Source of the DNA: DATARH01 sp963789255
Lineage (GTDB): Bacteria; Pseudomonadota; Alphaproteobacteria; ATCC43930; CGMCC-115725
Reading direction: 5' to 3'
Length of the DNA: 64,000 nt
NCBI GenBank assembly: GCA_963789255.1
Contig: CAWBJW010000001.1
Span: 1,283,008 to 1,347,007, forward strand
The notes below the pieces were generated by a model. It saw nothing but the letters and a program-made list of their open reading frames with translations, made no database searches and was not told where the DNA came from. This document shows, piece by piece, positions 46,317 through 55,821 of the stretch. A program made the translations under genes and the position numbers. Each line of letters begins with the position of its first letter. Position 1 is the first letter of the stretch.

Positions 46317-48464
46317 GTGACGAACGAGGCGTTTGCCAGGGTCAAGATTGACCAGCTTCTAAGGGATGCGGATTGGCAGCTGACGGACGGCCGCAGTGTG
46401 CGCTTCGAATATGTTCTCGACGATGGCGGGAAGGCCGATTACGCGTTGTTCGACCGTCAAGGGCGCGCACTCGCGGTTCTCGAAGCAAAACGCACCAGCG
46501 TCAATCTGAGTGCGGGCGAAGCCCAGGGCCGGCGCTATGCTGACCAACTCGACGTGCCTTTCATATTTCTCTCGAACGGCGAGGAAGTGTGGTTCTGCGA
46601 CAAGGAGCAGGACGCGCATTTTCGCAAGGTCGAGACAGTGTTCAGCCAGGACGATCTTGCTCGCCGCAGGGCCACGCGGGGCATACGGCGGAATCCGCTC
46701 GATGTTCCGATCGATCGCCGGATCGTCGGCGGCGGCGGTCGGCTCTACCAAACCGTATGCATCGATACCCTTTGCCGCGAGATCGTCAACGGCCGCCGGA
46801 AAATGCTGGTCGAGATGGCAACCGGGACCGGGAAGACCCGCGTGGCGGCTGCCCTCATGAAGCGCCTATTCGAGGCGCATTGGGTTACCCGCGCCCTGTT
46901 CGTGGTTGATCGGAACACCCTTGCCACCCAGGCCGAAGACGCTTTCGCCGAGCACCTGCCAAATCTGCCCTGCTATCGCGTGCCACGCACCGGGCGCCGC
47001 TTTCAGGACGAGAAGCGGATCACGATCGTCACGTTGCAAACCCTGGTCAGCGAGTATGACAAATACTCGGCGGGCTATTTCGATATGATCGTCATCGACG
47101 AGTGCCACCGCAGCATCTATGGCAAATGGCGCCGTGCGCTCGACCATTTCGACGGCATCAAGATCGGGCTGACGGCGACACCCTGCATCATGCAGGATGC
47201 ACCGGACATCGATGAGGAAGACCGCCAGGAAATCCGCGACACCTTGCGCTTCTTTGAATTGAGTCGCCCGACCTACAGCTACGGTCTGTTGGAGGCCATC
47301 GCGGACGGCCATCTGGTGCCATACGAGATTTATCGCGCCATGACGGCGCGGACCGCTGCGACCGATGGGTTTCCCGTGGCCCGCAGCGAGATCGATTGGG
47401 ATGCTCTGGACGAAGCGACCCGCGCCAAGCTGGAAGCCCTGTTCGCCGAAAATGATCCGCTGAGGGTTGACCCGGCCGAACTCGAACGGAAATTCACCAT
47501 ACCGGAGCGCAACCGGGCGATGGTCCGGGAATTTCGCGCGGTGCTGGAAAACGGCTATACTGGACCGAGCGGCATCCGGCGCGCGCCCGATTGGGGCAAG
47601 ACCCTGGTGTTTGCGGTCACCAAGCGACACGCCGAAACGCTGGCCCGCATGCTCGACCAGGAATTCGCCGACAAGAAGCCAAGCCCGACCACGCGTTATG
47701 CCGATTTCGTGATCTCCGGCCTCGGGCCGGACGACACGGTGGACGGCGCGGCGAAAATCAAGCGCTTCAAGAAAGAGGAATTCCCGCAAATCCTGGTCAG
47801 CGTCAACATGCTCGACACCGGGTTCGACTGCGAGGAAATCCGCAACCTGGTCATGGCGCGGTTCACCCACAGCGCGATCCTGTATCAGCAGATGCGCGGG
47901 CGCGGCACCCGCCTGTCGCCGGGCAAGAAGCGCTTCACGATGTTCGATTTTACCGGCGTCACGCTGCGCCACGGCGACGACGAGATACCCGGCGAAGGCG
48001 GCGTTGTCGTTCTGCGCGAGCCGGCGAGGCCGCCTTATCAGCCGCGCCGCCTCTTGACGCTCGACGTGCATGACGAGATCGACCCGACCACGCGCGAGTG
48101 GGTCACGATCGACGAAACGGGCCGTGCCTTCATGGATGCGGACGAGGCCGTCGCCGAAGCGCGCGGGGCGGCTTTCGAGACGTGGTTGAGCGGCCATAGC
48201 TTCAACTCCGATCAGCTCCGCTTGCTCCACCTGATCAAGGAACAGATCAAGGCCAATGCCGCCGAGCTGACCGCGTTCGAGAGCTGGCGCTTTGATACCC
48301 CGCCGCTGTCGATGAACGGCGGCTTTGAGCGCGCCCGTGCGGTGTTCGGTGGCGAAGCCGAGATTGAGCGAATCCTTGCCGACATGAACCGCGCCGTCTT
48401 CGACAGCCCATCTTTGGGCGACGCCGAGGCCGCTGCACCGCGCCCCGATAAGCCGCCGCATTAA
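46317..48464 (+). CDS. hsdR: Type I restriction endonuclease subunit R
   Basis: A 715-residue motor/nuclease subunit that cuts unmodified DNA after ATP-driven translocation. The N-terminal nuclease domain has DYALFDRQGRALAVLEAKRT (D...E-x-K). SF2 helicase motifs follow: MATGTGKTRVAAALMKRLFE (Walker A), IVIDECHRSIYG, LTATPC, then VSVNMLDTGFDCEEIRNLVM and YQQMRGRGTRLSPGKKRF. The start is GTG 46317. It is shorter than EcoKI/EcoR124-type HsdR (about 1000 or more residues), with a reduced C-terminus. It is followed by hsdM after ten bases. Confidence 0.93.
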   Translation: MTNEAFARVKIDQLLRDADWQLTDGRSVRFEYVLDDGGKADYALFDRQGRALAVLEAKRTSVNLSAGEAQGRRYADQLDVPFIFLSNGEEVWFCDKEQDAHFRKVETVFSQDDLARRRATRGIRRNPLDVPIDRRIVGGGGRLYQTVCIDTLCREIVNGRRKMLVEMATGTGKTRVAAALMKRLFEAHWVTRALFVVDRNTLATQAEDAFAEHLPNLPCYRVPRTGRRFQDEKRITIVTLQTLVSEYDKYSAGYFDMIVIDECHRSIYGKWRRALDHFDGIKIGLTATPCIMQDAPDIDEEDRQEIRDTLRFFELSRPTYSYGLLEAIADGHLVPYEIYRAMTARTAATDGFPVARSEIDWDALDEATRAKLEALFAENDPLRVDPAELERKFTIPERNRAMVREFRAVLENGYTGPSGIRRAPDWGKTLVFAVTKRHAETLARMLDQEFADKKPSPTTRYADFVISGLGPDDTVDGAAKIKRFKKEEFPQILVSVNMLDTGFDCEEIRNLVMARFTHSAILYQQMRGRGTRLSPGKKRFTMFDFTGVTLRHGDDEIPGEGGVVVLREPARPPYQPRRLLTLDVHDEIDPTTREWVTIDETGRAFMDADEAVAEARGAAFETWLSGHSFNSDQLRLLHLIKEQIKANAAELTAFESWRFDTPPLSMNGGFERARAVFGGEAEIERILADMNRAVFDSPSLGDAEAAAPRPDKPPH

Positions 48465-48474
48465 GAGGCCGCAA

Positions 48475-50100
48475 ATGCCCTTTACCCCGGACATGCGCCG
48501 GCGGGTCGATCAGATCCGCGACTACCTCTATGGCGGCGGCTACCCCGACCCGCTTTCGAATGCCGAACAACTCAGCTTCCTGTTTTTCTTCTACATGATC
48601 GAGGGGATCGACAGCGCCAATCTGCGGCAGGCCAAGGCCACCGGCCGCCCGTATGACAGCCTTTTCGCGGGCGACTGGACCCTGCGCAATCCATTGAATT
48701 CGCCGTCGCGGCAGATCGAGGCCGTGCCGCGCGAGCGCATGCGCTGGTCCTCCTGGGCCAACGCCATGTCCGGCGAGTCGCTCGTCACCTGGGTCCGCGA
48801 CGAGGTGTTTCCGTTCTTCGCCGAGATCGGCGACGCCTACGGCATGAGCTTTATGGCGCAAGCGCGGCTCGCCGTCGATGAGCCGACCGTGCTTACGCAA
48901 ATTGTCAGCCTCGTCAACGAGCTGCGGCTTGAACAGGCCGATCCGGACACCAAGGGCGATCTGTTCGAGCACGTACTGCGCCAGATCAAGCAGGCCGGCG
49001 AACTGGGCCAGTTCCGCACCCCGCGCCACATCATCCGCGCCATCGTCGAGCTGGTCGATCCGCGCATCGGCGAGACGGTCTATGATCCTGCCGCCGGGAC
49101 CGCCGGGTTTCTGGTCGCGGCCTATGAGCATATCCGGCTCGCGAATTCATCGCCGCAGGGGCGCGAGACGGCGGAATTCGAGGGCAAGACCTTCGAACGC
49201 GGCTTCGGCGACCGCCTCAATCAGGGCCAATGGCGCAAGCTGCAAACCGCCACGTTCTACGGCAACGATGTGGACGGGAAGATGGTCAGCCTCGCCTCGA
49301 TGAACCTGGCGCTGCGCGGCCTGCCCGACGTGCGCATCCTGCGGCGCAACGTGCTGACTACCACGCTCGACCGGCAGGCCAAGGCCGAGCGCGGCTTGCC
49401 GCTCGACGGCCACAACGTGGTGCTCGCCAACCCGCCGTTCTCCGGCCGCCTCGATCGCGACCGCATCGTCGATGACGTGAAGATCGGCACCAGCACGGCG
49501 ACCGAGCTGCTGTTCGTCAAATACATGATCGACAATTTGAAGCCGGATGGCCGCTGCGGCGTCATCGTGCCGGAGGGCGTGCTGTTCGGCTCGACCGGCG
49601 CGCACAAGGAATTGCGCCGCATCCTGATGCAGAACAACCGGGTCGAGGCCGTGTTGTCGCTGCCCGGTGGCGTGTTCCAGCCCTATTCCGGCGTCAAGAC
49701 ATCGGTGCTGGTCTTCGCCAGGGGCGGGCGCACCGCGCGCGTCATGTTCCTGCATGCCGACAATGACGGCTTCAAGCTCGACGCCAACCACGACCAGCCG
49801 ATCGAGGCCGACGATCTGCCCGGCCTGATCGCCGCGTTCAACAGCCGCGCAGAGCTGTGGCGGGACTGGCAAGACCGCGATCCCGCGGCGCCGTGGACCG
49901 AGAAATGGTGGTTCGCCGAGGCCGAGGCGATCGAGCGCGAGGATTGGAACCTTTCGGCCTCGCGCTATCGCCCGGAGAGCCGCGAAGCCGCCGAGCACCG
50001 CGACCCACGCGAATTGCTGGCGGAGCTGCGCGACGAGGTGGCGGCCATCTTTGGCGACATCGAGTCGCTTGCCGCTGAGCTGGGGGAGCGCGCGGCGTGA
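48475..50100 (+). CDS. hsdM: Type I DNA methyltransferase subunit M
   Basis: A 541-residue N6-adenine methyltransferase. The N-terminal HsdM helical domain (DQIRDYLYGGGYPDPLSNAE) is followed by the catalytic domain: AdoMet motif VYDPAAGTAGFLVAAYEHIR and catalytic NPPF in NVVLANPPFSGRL. The target-side conserved LPGGVFQPYSGVKTSVLVFA follows. It partners with HsdS for sequence recognition. Its stop overlaps the hsdS ATG by four bases. Confidence 0.95.
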   Translation: MPFTPDMRRRVDQIRDYLYGGGYPDPLSNAEQLSFLFFFYMIEGIDSANLRQAKATGRPYDSLFAGDWTLRNPLNSPSRQIEAVPRERMRWSSWANAMSGESLVTWVRDEVFPFFAEIGDAYGMSFMAQARLAVDEPTVLTQIVSLVNELRLEQADPDTKGDLFEHVLRQIKQAGELGQFRTPRHIIRAIVELVDPRIGETVYDPAAGTAGFLVAAYEHIRLANSSPQGRETAEFEGKTFERGFGDRLNQGQWRKLQTATFYGNDVDGKMVSLASMNLALRGLPDVRILRRNVLTTTLDRQAKAERGLPLDGHNVVLANPPFSGRLDRDRIVDDVKIGTSTATELLFVKYMIDNLKPDGRCGVIVPEGVLFGSTGAHKELRRILMQNNRVEAVLSLPGGVFQPYSGVKTSVLVFARGGRTARVMFLHADNDGFKLDANHDQPIEADDLPGLIAAFNSRAELWRDWQDRDPAAPWTEKWWFAEAEAIEREDWNLSASRYRPESREAAEHRDPRELLAELRDEVAAIFGDIESLAAELGERAA

Positions 50101-51329
50101 TGCGATGGCCTGTTACTCCCCTGGGTGAGTTGTGCGAAATTGTTGGGGGAGGAACGCCGTCGAGAGCGGTGTTAGAATTTTATGGCGGAGCCATACCATG
50201 GCTAACGGTCAAAGACCTGAAGACGCATACGCTCAGGTTTGCAACAGAACACATTACGCCCTCAGCCGTTGAAAACTCAGCCACCAGGATTTTGCCCCCG
50301 AGCACGGTCGTCGTGGCGACGCGGATCAAAGTCGGTGCTACGGGGATCACCGAAACGGCGATGGCGATCAACCAAGACCTTAAAGGCTTGCTGCCCCGTT
50401 GCGCTATTATTCCTGAATATCTGGCTTGGGTAATTTCCTCAAGCAAGAATATCCTTGAAGTGAAGGCGACGGGATCGACGGTCAAAGGCATACCGACCAG
50501 TGTTTTAGCCGCTCTGCCAGTCCCATTCCCGCCCCTGGGCGAGCAGCGGCGGATTGTGGGGCTGTTGGACCGGGCGGCGGAGATCAGACGCCGCGCCGAC
50601 GCCGCCCGCGCCAAGGCCCGCGCCATCATCCCCGCCCTCTTCCTCGACACCTTCGGCGACCCCGCGACGAACCCCAAGGGGTGGCCGACTGCAGAATTGG
50701 GGAGACATGCTGACGTTCAGGGAGGAGTGCAGGTATCGGCAAAGAGGGCAGCACTGCCAGTGGAGTTGCCATATCTCCGCGTGGCAAACGTCATGCGGGG
50801 ACGGCTTGATTTGACGGAAATCAAGATGATCCGTGTGACGGCCAGCGAAGCGCGGCGAACAAATCTTGTCCCAGGCGACGTACTGGTTGTCGAGGGGCAC
50901 GGGAACTCCAAGGAGATTGGCCGCGCCGCCGTCTGGGATGGCTCGATTGATACATGCACACACCAGAATCATTTGATTCGTGTGCGGCCAAGCTTGGGTT
51001 CACTGACGCCGGAGTACGTTGAGACCTTTCTCAACAGCGATGTCGGTCGAAGGATTCTGATCCAGAATGGCAAGACCACTTCAGGATTGAATACGATCAG
51101 CACGCGAAATGTGAAGGAAGTAAGGATTCCTCTTCCCCCAACAGGCTTGCAAGGTGTCTTCGCCGAACAAGTCCAACGCATCGGAGCACTCGCTCGACAC
51201 CTCGACGCCGCCGCCGCCAAGGCCGAAGCGATGGCCGCCGCCCTCTCGGCCGAAATGTTCGACGCGGCGCCGCACCGAAACGGGGTGACAGCCGATCCGA
51301 AGGCTCCGGAAGCGATCGCGGCAGATTGA
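50097..51329 (+). CDS. hsdS: Type I specificity subunit S
   Basis: A 410-residue DNA-recognition subunit with two target-recognition domains. The first begins WPVTPLGELCEIVGGGTPSR. The second begins WPTAELGRHADVQGGVQVSA. The conserved helical spacers are PFPPLGEQRRIVGLLDRAAE with RAKARAIIPALFLDTFGDPA in the middle, and the C-terminal RIGALARHLDAAAAKAEAMA. The recognition domains are distinctly more AT-rich than hsdM, as expected for exchangeable modules. The target cannot be deduced from sequence alone. Confidence 0.93.
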   Translation: MMRWPVTPLGELCEIVGGGTPSRAVLEFYGGAIPWLTVKDLKTHTLRFATEHITPSAVENSATRILPPSTVVVATRIKVGATGITETAMAINQDLKGLLPRCAIIPEYLAWVISSSKNILEVKATGSTVKGIPTSVLAALPVPFPPLGEQRRIVGLLDRAAEIRRRADAARAKARAIIPALFLDTFGDPATNPKGWPTAELGRHADVQGGVQVSAKRAALPVELPYLRVANVMRGRLDLTEIKMIRVTASEARRTNLVPGDVLVVEGHGNSKEIGRAAVWDGSIDTCTHQNHLIRVRPSLGSLTPEYVETFLNSDVGRRILIQNGKTTSGLNTISTRNVKEVRIPLPPTGLQGVFAEQVQRIGALARHLDAAAAKAEAMAAALSAEMFDAAPHRNGVTADPKAPEAIAAD

Positions 51330-51452
51330 TCGGGGCAGCCAGCGATCTGCCCGCCGGGCGCCATACGATCAGTTTGCTTGGTCGCCCATTGCCTCTGCGT
51401 AGGCTTAACCATAGATTGAAAAGGTATATAAACGGGCTAATGGGCAATAACA

Positions 51453-51779
51453 ATGGGGACAACCCCGAAGGCCCTATATCGAAGGGGTAACGCCACGTCT
51501 CCACGGGTGGATCACGTCCGACCATCGACCGACATTGCCGTCATCAGCCAGGGTGGCGTCGGTTGGGTGCTGCGTCAATCTGGTGGGGTGTCGTGCTTCG
51601 ACTACACGCCGCCGCCGGGAACGGGCAGAATTTGGTTGCTGCCCGCGGGTGCGCCGTACCCGGACGAGCTTTACCTTCGAGATGACGGCAACGGCCATTG
51701 GAGCTGGGAGCCGGAAAACGACATGCCTCTGGCTGATTTCCGCGCCATCCTCGCGGCCCTTGGCCGGAATTTTGCGTAA
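51453..51779 (+). CDS. Hypothetical protein of the element
   Basis: A 108-residue frame (ATG 51453). The likely folded part starts at about residue 27 (IAVISQGGVGWVLRQSGGVS, WLLPAGAPYPDELYLRDDGN) and ends WEPENDMPLADFRAILAALG. No family is recognised. It is 123 bases downstream of hsdS on the same strand and may be an accessory or regulatory gene of the island. Confidence 0.45.
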   Translation: MGTTPKALYRRGNATSPRVDHVRPSTDIAVISQGGVGWVLRQSGGVSCFDYTPPPGTGRIWLLPAGAPYPDELYLRDDGNGHWSWEPENDMPLADFRAILAALGRNFA

Positions 51780-51810
51780 GCTCGAAGCGTTCTTCGGCTA
51801 AGGTGACGCC

Positions 51811-52104
51811 ATGACCAGTCTCTCTCCGAAGGCCATCCGATTGATCGGTATCGCAATGGCGGAGATCGGGGATCAGGGGGTCAAGGCGATCTGGAATGCA
51901 GTTGATCGCGACGTTGGCGGCCGGTTGCCGGATGCCGCAGCGCGGGCTGCGCTTACAGCGCTACAGCAATTCGAGCGCCGGCTCTATGCTCAATTAGAGC
52001 AGTCAACGGACGCGGACGAGGCCTCCGACATCTCGAATGATCTTGGCTTCGTTTTCTCGATAAAGAGCGACCTGATAAACCAACTCGGCGGGCGCGCCGC
52101 CTGA
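51811..52104 (+). CDS. Hypothetical protein of the element
   Basis: A 97-residue, mostly helical protein (MTSLSPKAIRLIGIAMAEIG, LPDAAARAALTALQQFERRL, SDISNDLGFVFSIKSDLINQ). AAGGTGA precedes ATG 51811. No family is recognised. It lies 31 bases after the preceding small gene, suggesting a shared transcript. The 261 bases that follow (52105-52365) hold only ambiguous short frames on both strands. Confidence 0.5.
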   Translation: MTSLSPKAIRLIGIAMAEIGDQGVKAIWNAVDRDVGGRLPDAAARAALTALQQFERRLYAQLEQSTDADEASDISNDLGFVFSIKSDLINQLGGRAA

Positions 52105-52365
52105 TCGCTCAGATGACCATGCGCGAGGCGATCTCGCGAACGTCGGCAGCCGCGCGCGCGATCGGGGCCTTCGATCATATCGGCATAATCCATCATGCCG
52201 AGATTGGCGCGCCGCCAGTCGTGCCCATGCGACGCATCGGGTGCAAGGCTCCGCCCAAAGATGGCTCGTGCTCTCGACATCGGCGAGCCAGGGAACGCGC
52301 GCCCGTGCGCGGCGCTGGCGGCCGGCCGGCGAGCGCGACGATCTCGACGATCTCGATTTTTGACC

Positions 52366-52785
52366 TCAACGGTTGAGCGGTACCACAATTCCCGGATCGT
52401 CTTCGGGTTCGTCTTCGCGAAGCGACGCCCGGAGCGCGGTGGCGAACTCGTCGAGTTGGTCGCGGGTGAGCCGCTCAATGATTTCCAGCAACGGCATCTT
52501 CTCTATCGGCGGGTCCGCGGCCGGCGCCGGCTTGCCGTAAGCGCGATCGAGAATCGCGTTGCATGCGACGGCCGCGACGCGCTCGTCATCGCTCGCCATC
52601 AGCTCGACCAGCCGGCGCACGGCATCCGGCGCGGCCTGGCGCGCGAGCCGCAGCGCGTCGCCATAGTCGCCGCTGTGCCCGCTCGGGTTGCCGCTCTGGC
52701 CCGGTCGCCATCGGTGAGCCGCAAGCGCCGCCGGTAGCGCCCGCCGCTTCGCTGCCACCTTCGCTGATCCCAGCTTCATGCCCAT
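52366..52785 (-). CDS. DUF5681 domain protein
   Basis: A 139-residue protein with the DUF5681 opening RWRPGQSGNPSGHSGDYGDA. A helical repeat-like part follows (AVRRLVELMASDDERVAAVA, CNAILDRAYGKPAPA), then an acidic tail. The family is common in phages and integrated elements near packaging or replication genes, but its function is unknown. It is divergent from the serine recombinase. Alternative start ATG 52779. Confidence 0.72.
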   Translation of the reverse strand: MGMKLGSAKVAAKRRALPAALAAHRWRPGQSGNPSGHSGDYGDALRLARQAAPDAVRRLVELMASDDERVAAVACNAILDRAYGKPAPAADPPIEKMPLLEIIERLTRDQLDEFATALRASLREDEPEDDPGIVVPLNR

Positions 52786-52940
52786 CGCCCCGAGATCGTA
52801 TCACAAGCCGCGCCGGTATCCGCTCTTTGCGCGGGCTGGCCGGCGCTCGTCGTCGAGATCGACGGTTCGCACTGTTTTCGATTGCAATAAATATCAAACG
52901 GTGGTAGGATATTTGTATAGGGATCGAACGGAGCTATCCC

Positions 52941-53639
52941 ATGCCGCAGGCAATCGCCTACTACCGCGTTTCCACCGCCCGACAGGGCAAGAGCGGGCTG
53001 GGGATCGAGGCTCAGAAAGCCGCTGTCCAGCGCTTCGCGGAGGGCGAGGGGATCGAGCTCATCGCCGAGCATGTCGAGATCGAGACAGGCAAGGGCGCCG
53101 ATGCGCTCGACCGGCGGCCGGAGCTGGCCGCGGCGCTCGCCGGCGCGCGCAAGGCGAGGTGTCCGGTGCTCGTCGCCAAGCTCGACCGGCTGAGCCGCGA
53201 CGTGCATTTCATCAGCGGATTGATGGCGCACCGGGTGCCGTTCGTCGTCGCCGAGCTGGGCGCCGATGCGGACCCGTTCATGCTGCATCTTTATGCCGCG
53301 CTCGCCGAGAAAGAGCGCGCACTGATCTCGGCGCGAACGAAAGCCGCGCTCGCCGCAAAGAAAGCGGCCGGCGCGACGCTCGGCAACCCGCGCGCGGCCG
53401 AGGCCGCGGTCAAGGCGCACGCCGCGCACCGCGCCAGCGCCGACCGGTTCGCGGCGAATATTCTTCCGATAATCGAAAACATCGAGGCCTCGGGCGTCAA
53501 CACCCACACGGCGATAGCCGACGCCTTGAATGCTCGCGGCGTCCGCACAGCACGCGGAGGCACTTGGCACGCGACGACGGTCGCGAACATCCTGCGCCGC
53601 GGGCGCTCGCAGCGATCGAGCGATGCCGGCACAGAATGA
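52941..53639 (+). CDS. Serine recombinase/resolvase
   Basis: A 232-residue member of the resolvase/invertase family. The catalytic serine is in IAYYRVSTARQGKSGLGIEA. The arginine motif is AKLDRLSRDVHFISGL, followed by PFMLHLYAALAEKERALISA. The C-terminal part has a recombinase-type helix-turn-helix (GVNTHTAIADALNARGVRTA). It is smaller than large serine integrases, so it is more likely a resolvase or local inverter than the integrator. An AT-rich region with a possible promoter precedes it (52880-52930). Confidence 0.9.
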   Translation: MPQAIAYYRVSTARQGKSGLGIEAQKAAVQRFAEGEGIELIAEHVEIETGKGADALDRRPELAAALAGARKARCPVLVAKLDRLSRDVHFISGLMAHRVPFVVAELGADADPFMLHLYAALAEKERALISARTKAALAAKKAAGATLGNPRAAEAAVKAHAAHRASADRFAANILPIIENIEASGVNTHTAIADALNARGVRTARGGTWHATTVANILRRGRSQRSSDAGTE

Positions 53640-53687
53640 GATCGCCGCCCATGCGTACCAAGCGGGGGCGATTTTTTTGTGGCGCGC

Positions 53688-55283
53688 TCATCGGTGTTCT
53701 GCACAGAAGATCCGGTCAGCGCCTACAGGTCGACCGCAGGGCCGGTGACTACCCTTCCCATCTGGCACATTGAGCAGGCAGCCGATGCCACCTGTCTCGC
53801 TCTTGCCCTCTACTCCAGCGGGCGGCGGGGGCGGCGGCGGCGGTGTTCTCTTCTTTCTTTCATTCGGCCCAGTCGAGTGAGACACCCCTTCGGAGGGCAG
53901 CGGCGGGGTGAAATGAGACACCTGGTCGGGAGGGTGAGACACCGCTTCGGGCGGGTGTGAGACAGCCTGGTCAGCCTCTCCGAGCAACCCAGACGCTTCG
54001 GCGCGGTGCTTCAACCGAAGCACTTTCGATTTATCCATGCCGAGCGCCTCGCCGGTCTTGCGGATCGACAAGCCGCTTTTCAGCGCATCAACGACGCGAA
54101 TTAAATCGGCGTCGACGGTGGTGCTGGAATTATTCGAAACGACAAGCCGCGGTCGCATCGAAAGCCCTCCATGATGAAAGCGAAATAGCCGGGCGTCGCC
54201 GGGACGGCGTCCGCCCATGTGCACGATGTCTAGAAAATCGAATTCGACGAGCGCGGCGAGCGCCCGGCTGTAGCGCTGATGAGAGGCGCCCCAGCTGCGG
54301 ATGACCCGAGCCGCGGCCATCGCCCTGGGAGAGGCGGCGAAGGGCTCGCCGCGCGTGTCGCGGGCGCCGTGCGCGTGTCTCAGCACCAGCAGCAGCGTCT
54401 CGGCGTCGGGACGTGCTGCAAGCGCGACGTTCTGGAAGGCGGCCGCGGCAGCTCGGTCGCGGGTCCCCACCCAGTTTTCACCGCGGACCTCGTAACCCCA
54501 GGCCGAATGGACCGTCTTCGCGACTTCGGTGAATTCGAGCGGGACGATGAAGGCGGCGTTGATCTCGATCCCCGCGGCGAGTAGCGCCTGCTCGCTGGTG
54601 CTGGTGCGGGCGCGCCTCAGCGCGGCGCCGAACAACACGTCGTTACGGTAGCCGACACCGACCGCGCCGAGCTGCACCACCTTGGTGCGCGTGCTGGGGG
54701 TGATGGTCGCCGTGGCGGCGGTCTTTGTCCTGGCCGGCAGGCTCCCCGGCGTAATCGCCGGCAGATGCGCCAGGTCGTCCAAACTGCCCCGGATGAAGAC
54801 ATAGCCCGTACGGATATGCTCGCCGCTCGGCCGCACGGACGGCGGGCAGACGACAAAGCCGCCCGCCGCCTTGATATCGACGGGCAGCGCGGGGCGGAGA
54901 TTGGCGCACCGTTCGGCGGCGAAGCGGAAGTAGAGGTGCACGCCGCCCGATGGCGTCCTGATCGCGATAGGTGTCTCGCCAAAGCGCCGCTCGATCTCGC
55001 GCAGGAGCCCGGGATCATCGCCGTCGATATCGACGACGGTGATCTTCGAAATCGGTCCGGTGACGATGCCGACGTTTTGGATCGGCCAGCGCGCAATCCA
55101 CTTGTGCAGCGTCGCGGGCCCGGGCCGGCGCATCGTCGTGAAGTAGCGGATCATCGGCACCTTGCCATCGCGGCCGCCGACGGGGATCGGAAATAACCCG
55201 CGGCACAGGAGGTTGACCGCAGCGGCAGCAAAGGCGCCCGGCGCGGTTTGCGCGGCGTCGCGGGCGATGCCGGTCAGGCCCAT
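53688..55283 (-). CDS. Bifunctional DNA primase/polymerase (Prim-Pol) protein
   Basis: A 531-residue protein. The N-terminal Prim-Pol domain (residues 15-180) has GLFPIPVGGRDGKVPMIRYF, VGIVTGPISKITVVDIDGDD (catalytic DxD), TPSGGVHLYFRF and VDIKAAGGFVVCPPS. The middle region (GYRNDVLFGAALRRAR, then VKTVHSAWGYEV-like helices) matches primases of integrated elements. A helix-turn-helix-like part follows (ALKSGLSIRKTGEALGMDKS). The C-terminus has repeated VSHPP words, a poly-Pro run and a possible zinc motif (IGCLLN, RPCGRPVG, FCAEHR). It probably primes element replication. Confidence 0.88.
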   Translation of the reverse strand: MGLTGIARDAAQTAPGAFAAAAVNLLCRGLFPIPVGGRDGKVPMIRYFTTMRRPGPATLHKWIARWPIQNVGIVTGPISKITVVDIDGDDPGLLREIERRFGETPIAIRTPSGGVHLYFRFAAERCANLRPALPVDIKAAGGFVVCPPSVRPSGEHIRTGYVFIRGSLDDLAHLPAITPGSLPARTKTAATATITPSTRTKVVQLGAVGVGYRNDVLFGAALRRARTSTSEQALLAAGIEINAAFIVPLEFTEVAKTVHSAWGYEVRGENWVGTRDRAAAAAFQNVALAARPDAETLLLVLRHAHGARDTRGEPFAASPRAMAAARVIRSWGASHQRYSRALAALVEFDFLDIVHMGGRRPGDARLFRFHHGGLSMRPRLVVSNNSSTTVDADLIRVVDALKSGLSIRKTGEALGMDKSKVLRLKHRAEASGLLGEADQAVSHPPEAVSHPPDQVSHFTPPLPSEGVSHSTGPNERKKRTPPPPPPPPAGVEGKSETGGIGCLLNVPDGKGSHRPCGRPVGADRIFCAEHR

Positions 55284-55492
55284 CGTCGCCCCTCCGGGGC
55301 GAGGAAGGCTGTCGCGACCCGCAGCAAGCGCGGGGTCAACCGCAAATCGCGCGGGCGGGATTGCGCGGCCCGGCCGGATCGGATAAATGGTTTGGTGTTG
55401 CCGTTGTCTGAGAGCTTGGAGGTGGCGCCCCGGCCAGGGCGCCGCTTTCGTCTTGGCGGAGGCCTTTCCCGCCCAACTCGATCGGCGCGCAT
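55274..55492 (-). CDS. Small basic hypothetical ORF
   Basis: A 72-residue arginine-rich frame (MRADRVGRERPPPRRKRRPG, RPRDLRLTPRLLRVATAFLA). It fits exactly between the AlpA-like stop (one base before its ATG) and the Prim-Pol start (10-base overlap), so it may be a coupled operon member. The Arg/Pro composition could also be chance in GC-rich DNA. Confidence 0.35.
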   Translation of the reverse strand: MRADRVGRERPPPRRKRRPGRGATSKLSDNGNTKPFIRSGRAAQSRPRDLRLTPRLLRVATAFLAPEGRRWA

Positions 55493-55493
55493 G

Positions 55494-55718
55494 CTAGGCG
55501 GCCCTTCGGCGGCGCGGCGCCGGAAGTGCCACCGGCTTCTCGGATTGCGCCAGAAACTCGGGACCAGCAGTCGGCGAATAAAAGACGAACCGTCCGATTC
55601 TCGTAATCTTCGGCCCGTACCCAGCTCGGCGCCAGCGCCGTAGTGTGCGGAGTGATACGCCGAGCCGTGCGGCTTGCTCCGTTTCGCTCAAATACCCTTC
55701 GGGGACTCGATCAGACAC
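55494..55718 (-). CDS. AlpA/excisionase-like helix-turn-helix protein
   Basis: A 74-residue MerR-type winged-helix protein (GYLSETEQAARLGVSLRTLR, RWRRAGYGPKITRIGRFVFY). This is the pattern of AlpA and element-borne excisionases that bend att DNA or activate integrase. It lies between the unknown 216-residue gene and the primase gene. Confidence 0.85.
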   Translation of the reverse strand: MSDRVPEGYLSETEQAARLGVSLRTLRRWRRAGYGPKITRIGRFVFYSPTAGPEFLAQSEKPVALPAPRRRRAA

Positions 55719-55821
55719 CGGATGGCCTCCCCTGTCATTTGCTGACAGCAGGAAAGGCGTAATCGCGGTGGGGTCAGCGGATCAGTGTCAGCCGCAGATG
55801 AATTTTTGACACCAGCCGTTT

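Noticed and set aside
52105..52365. Possible gene between the 97-residue protein and the DUF5681 gene
   Set aside because: Short frames on both strands overlap with equal plausibility, none with a ribosome site or recognisable motif.
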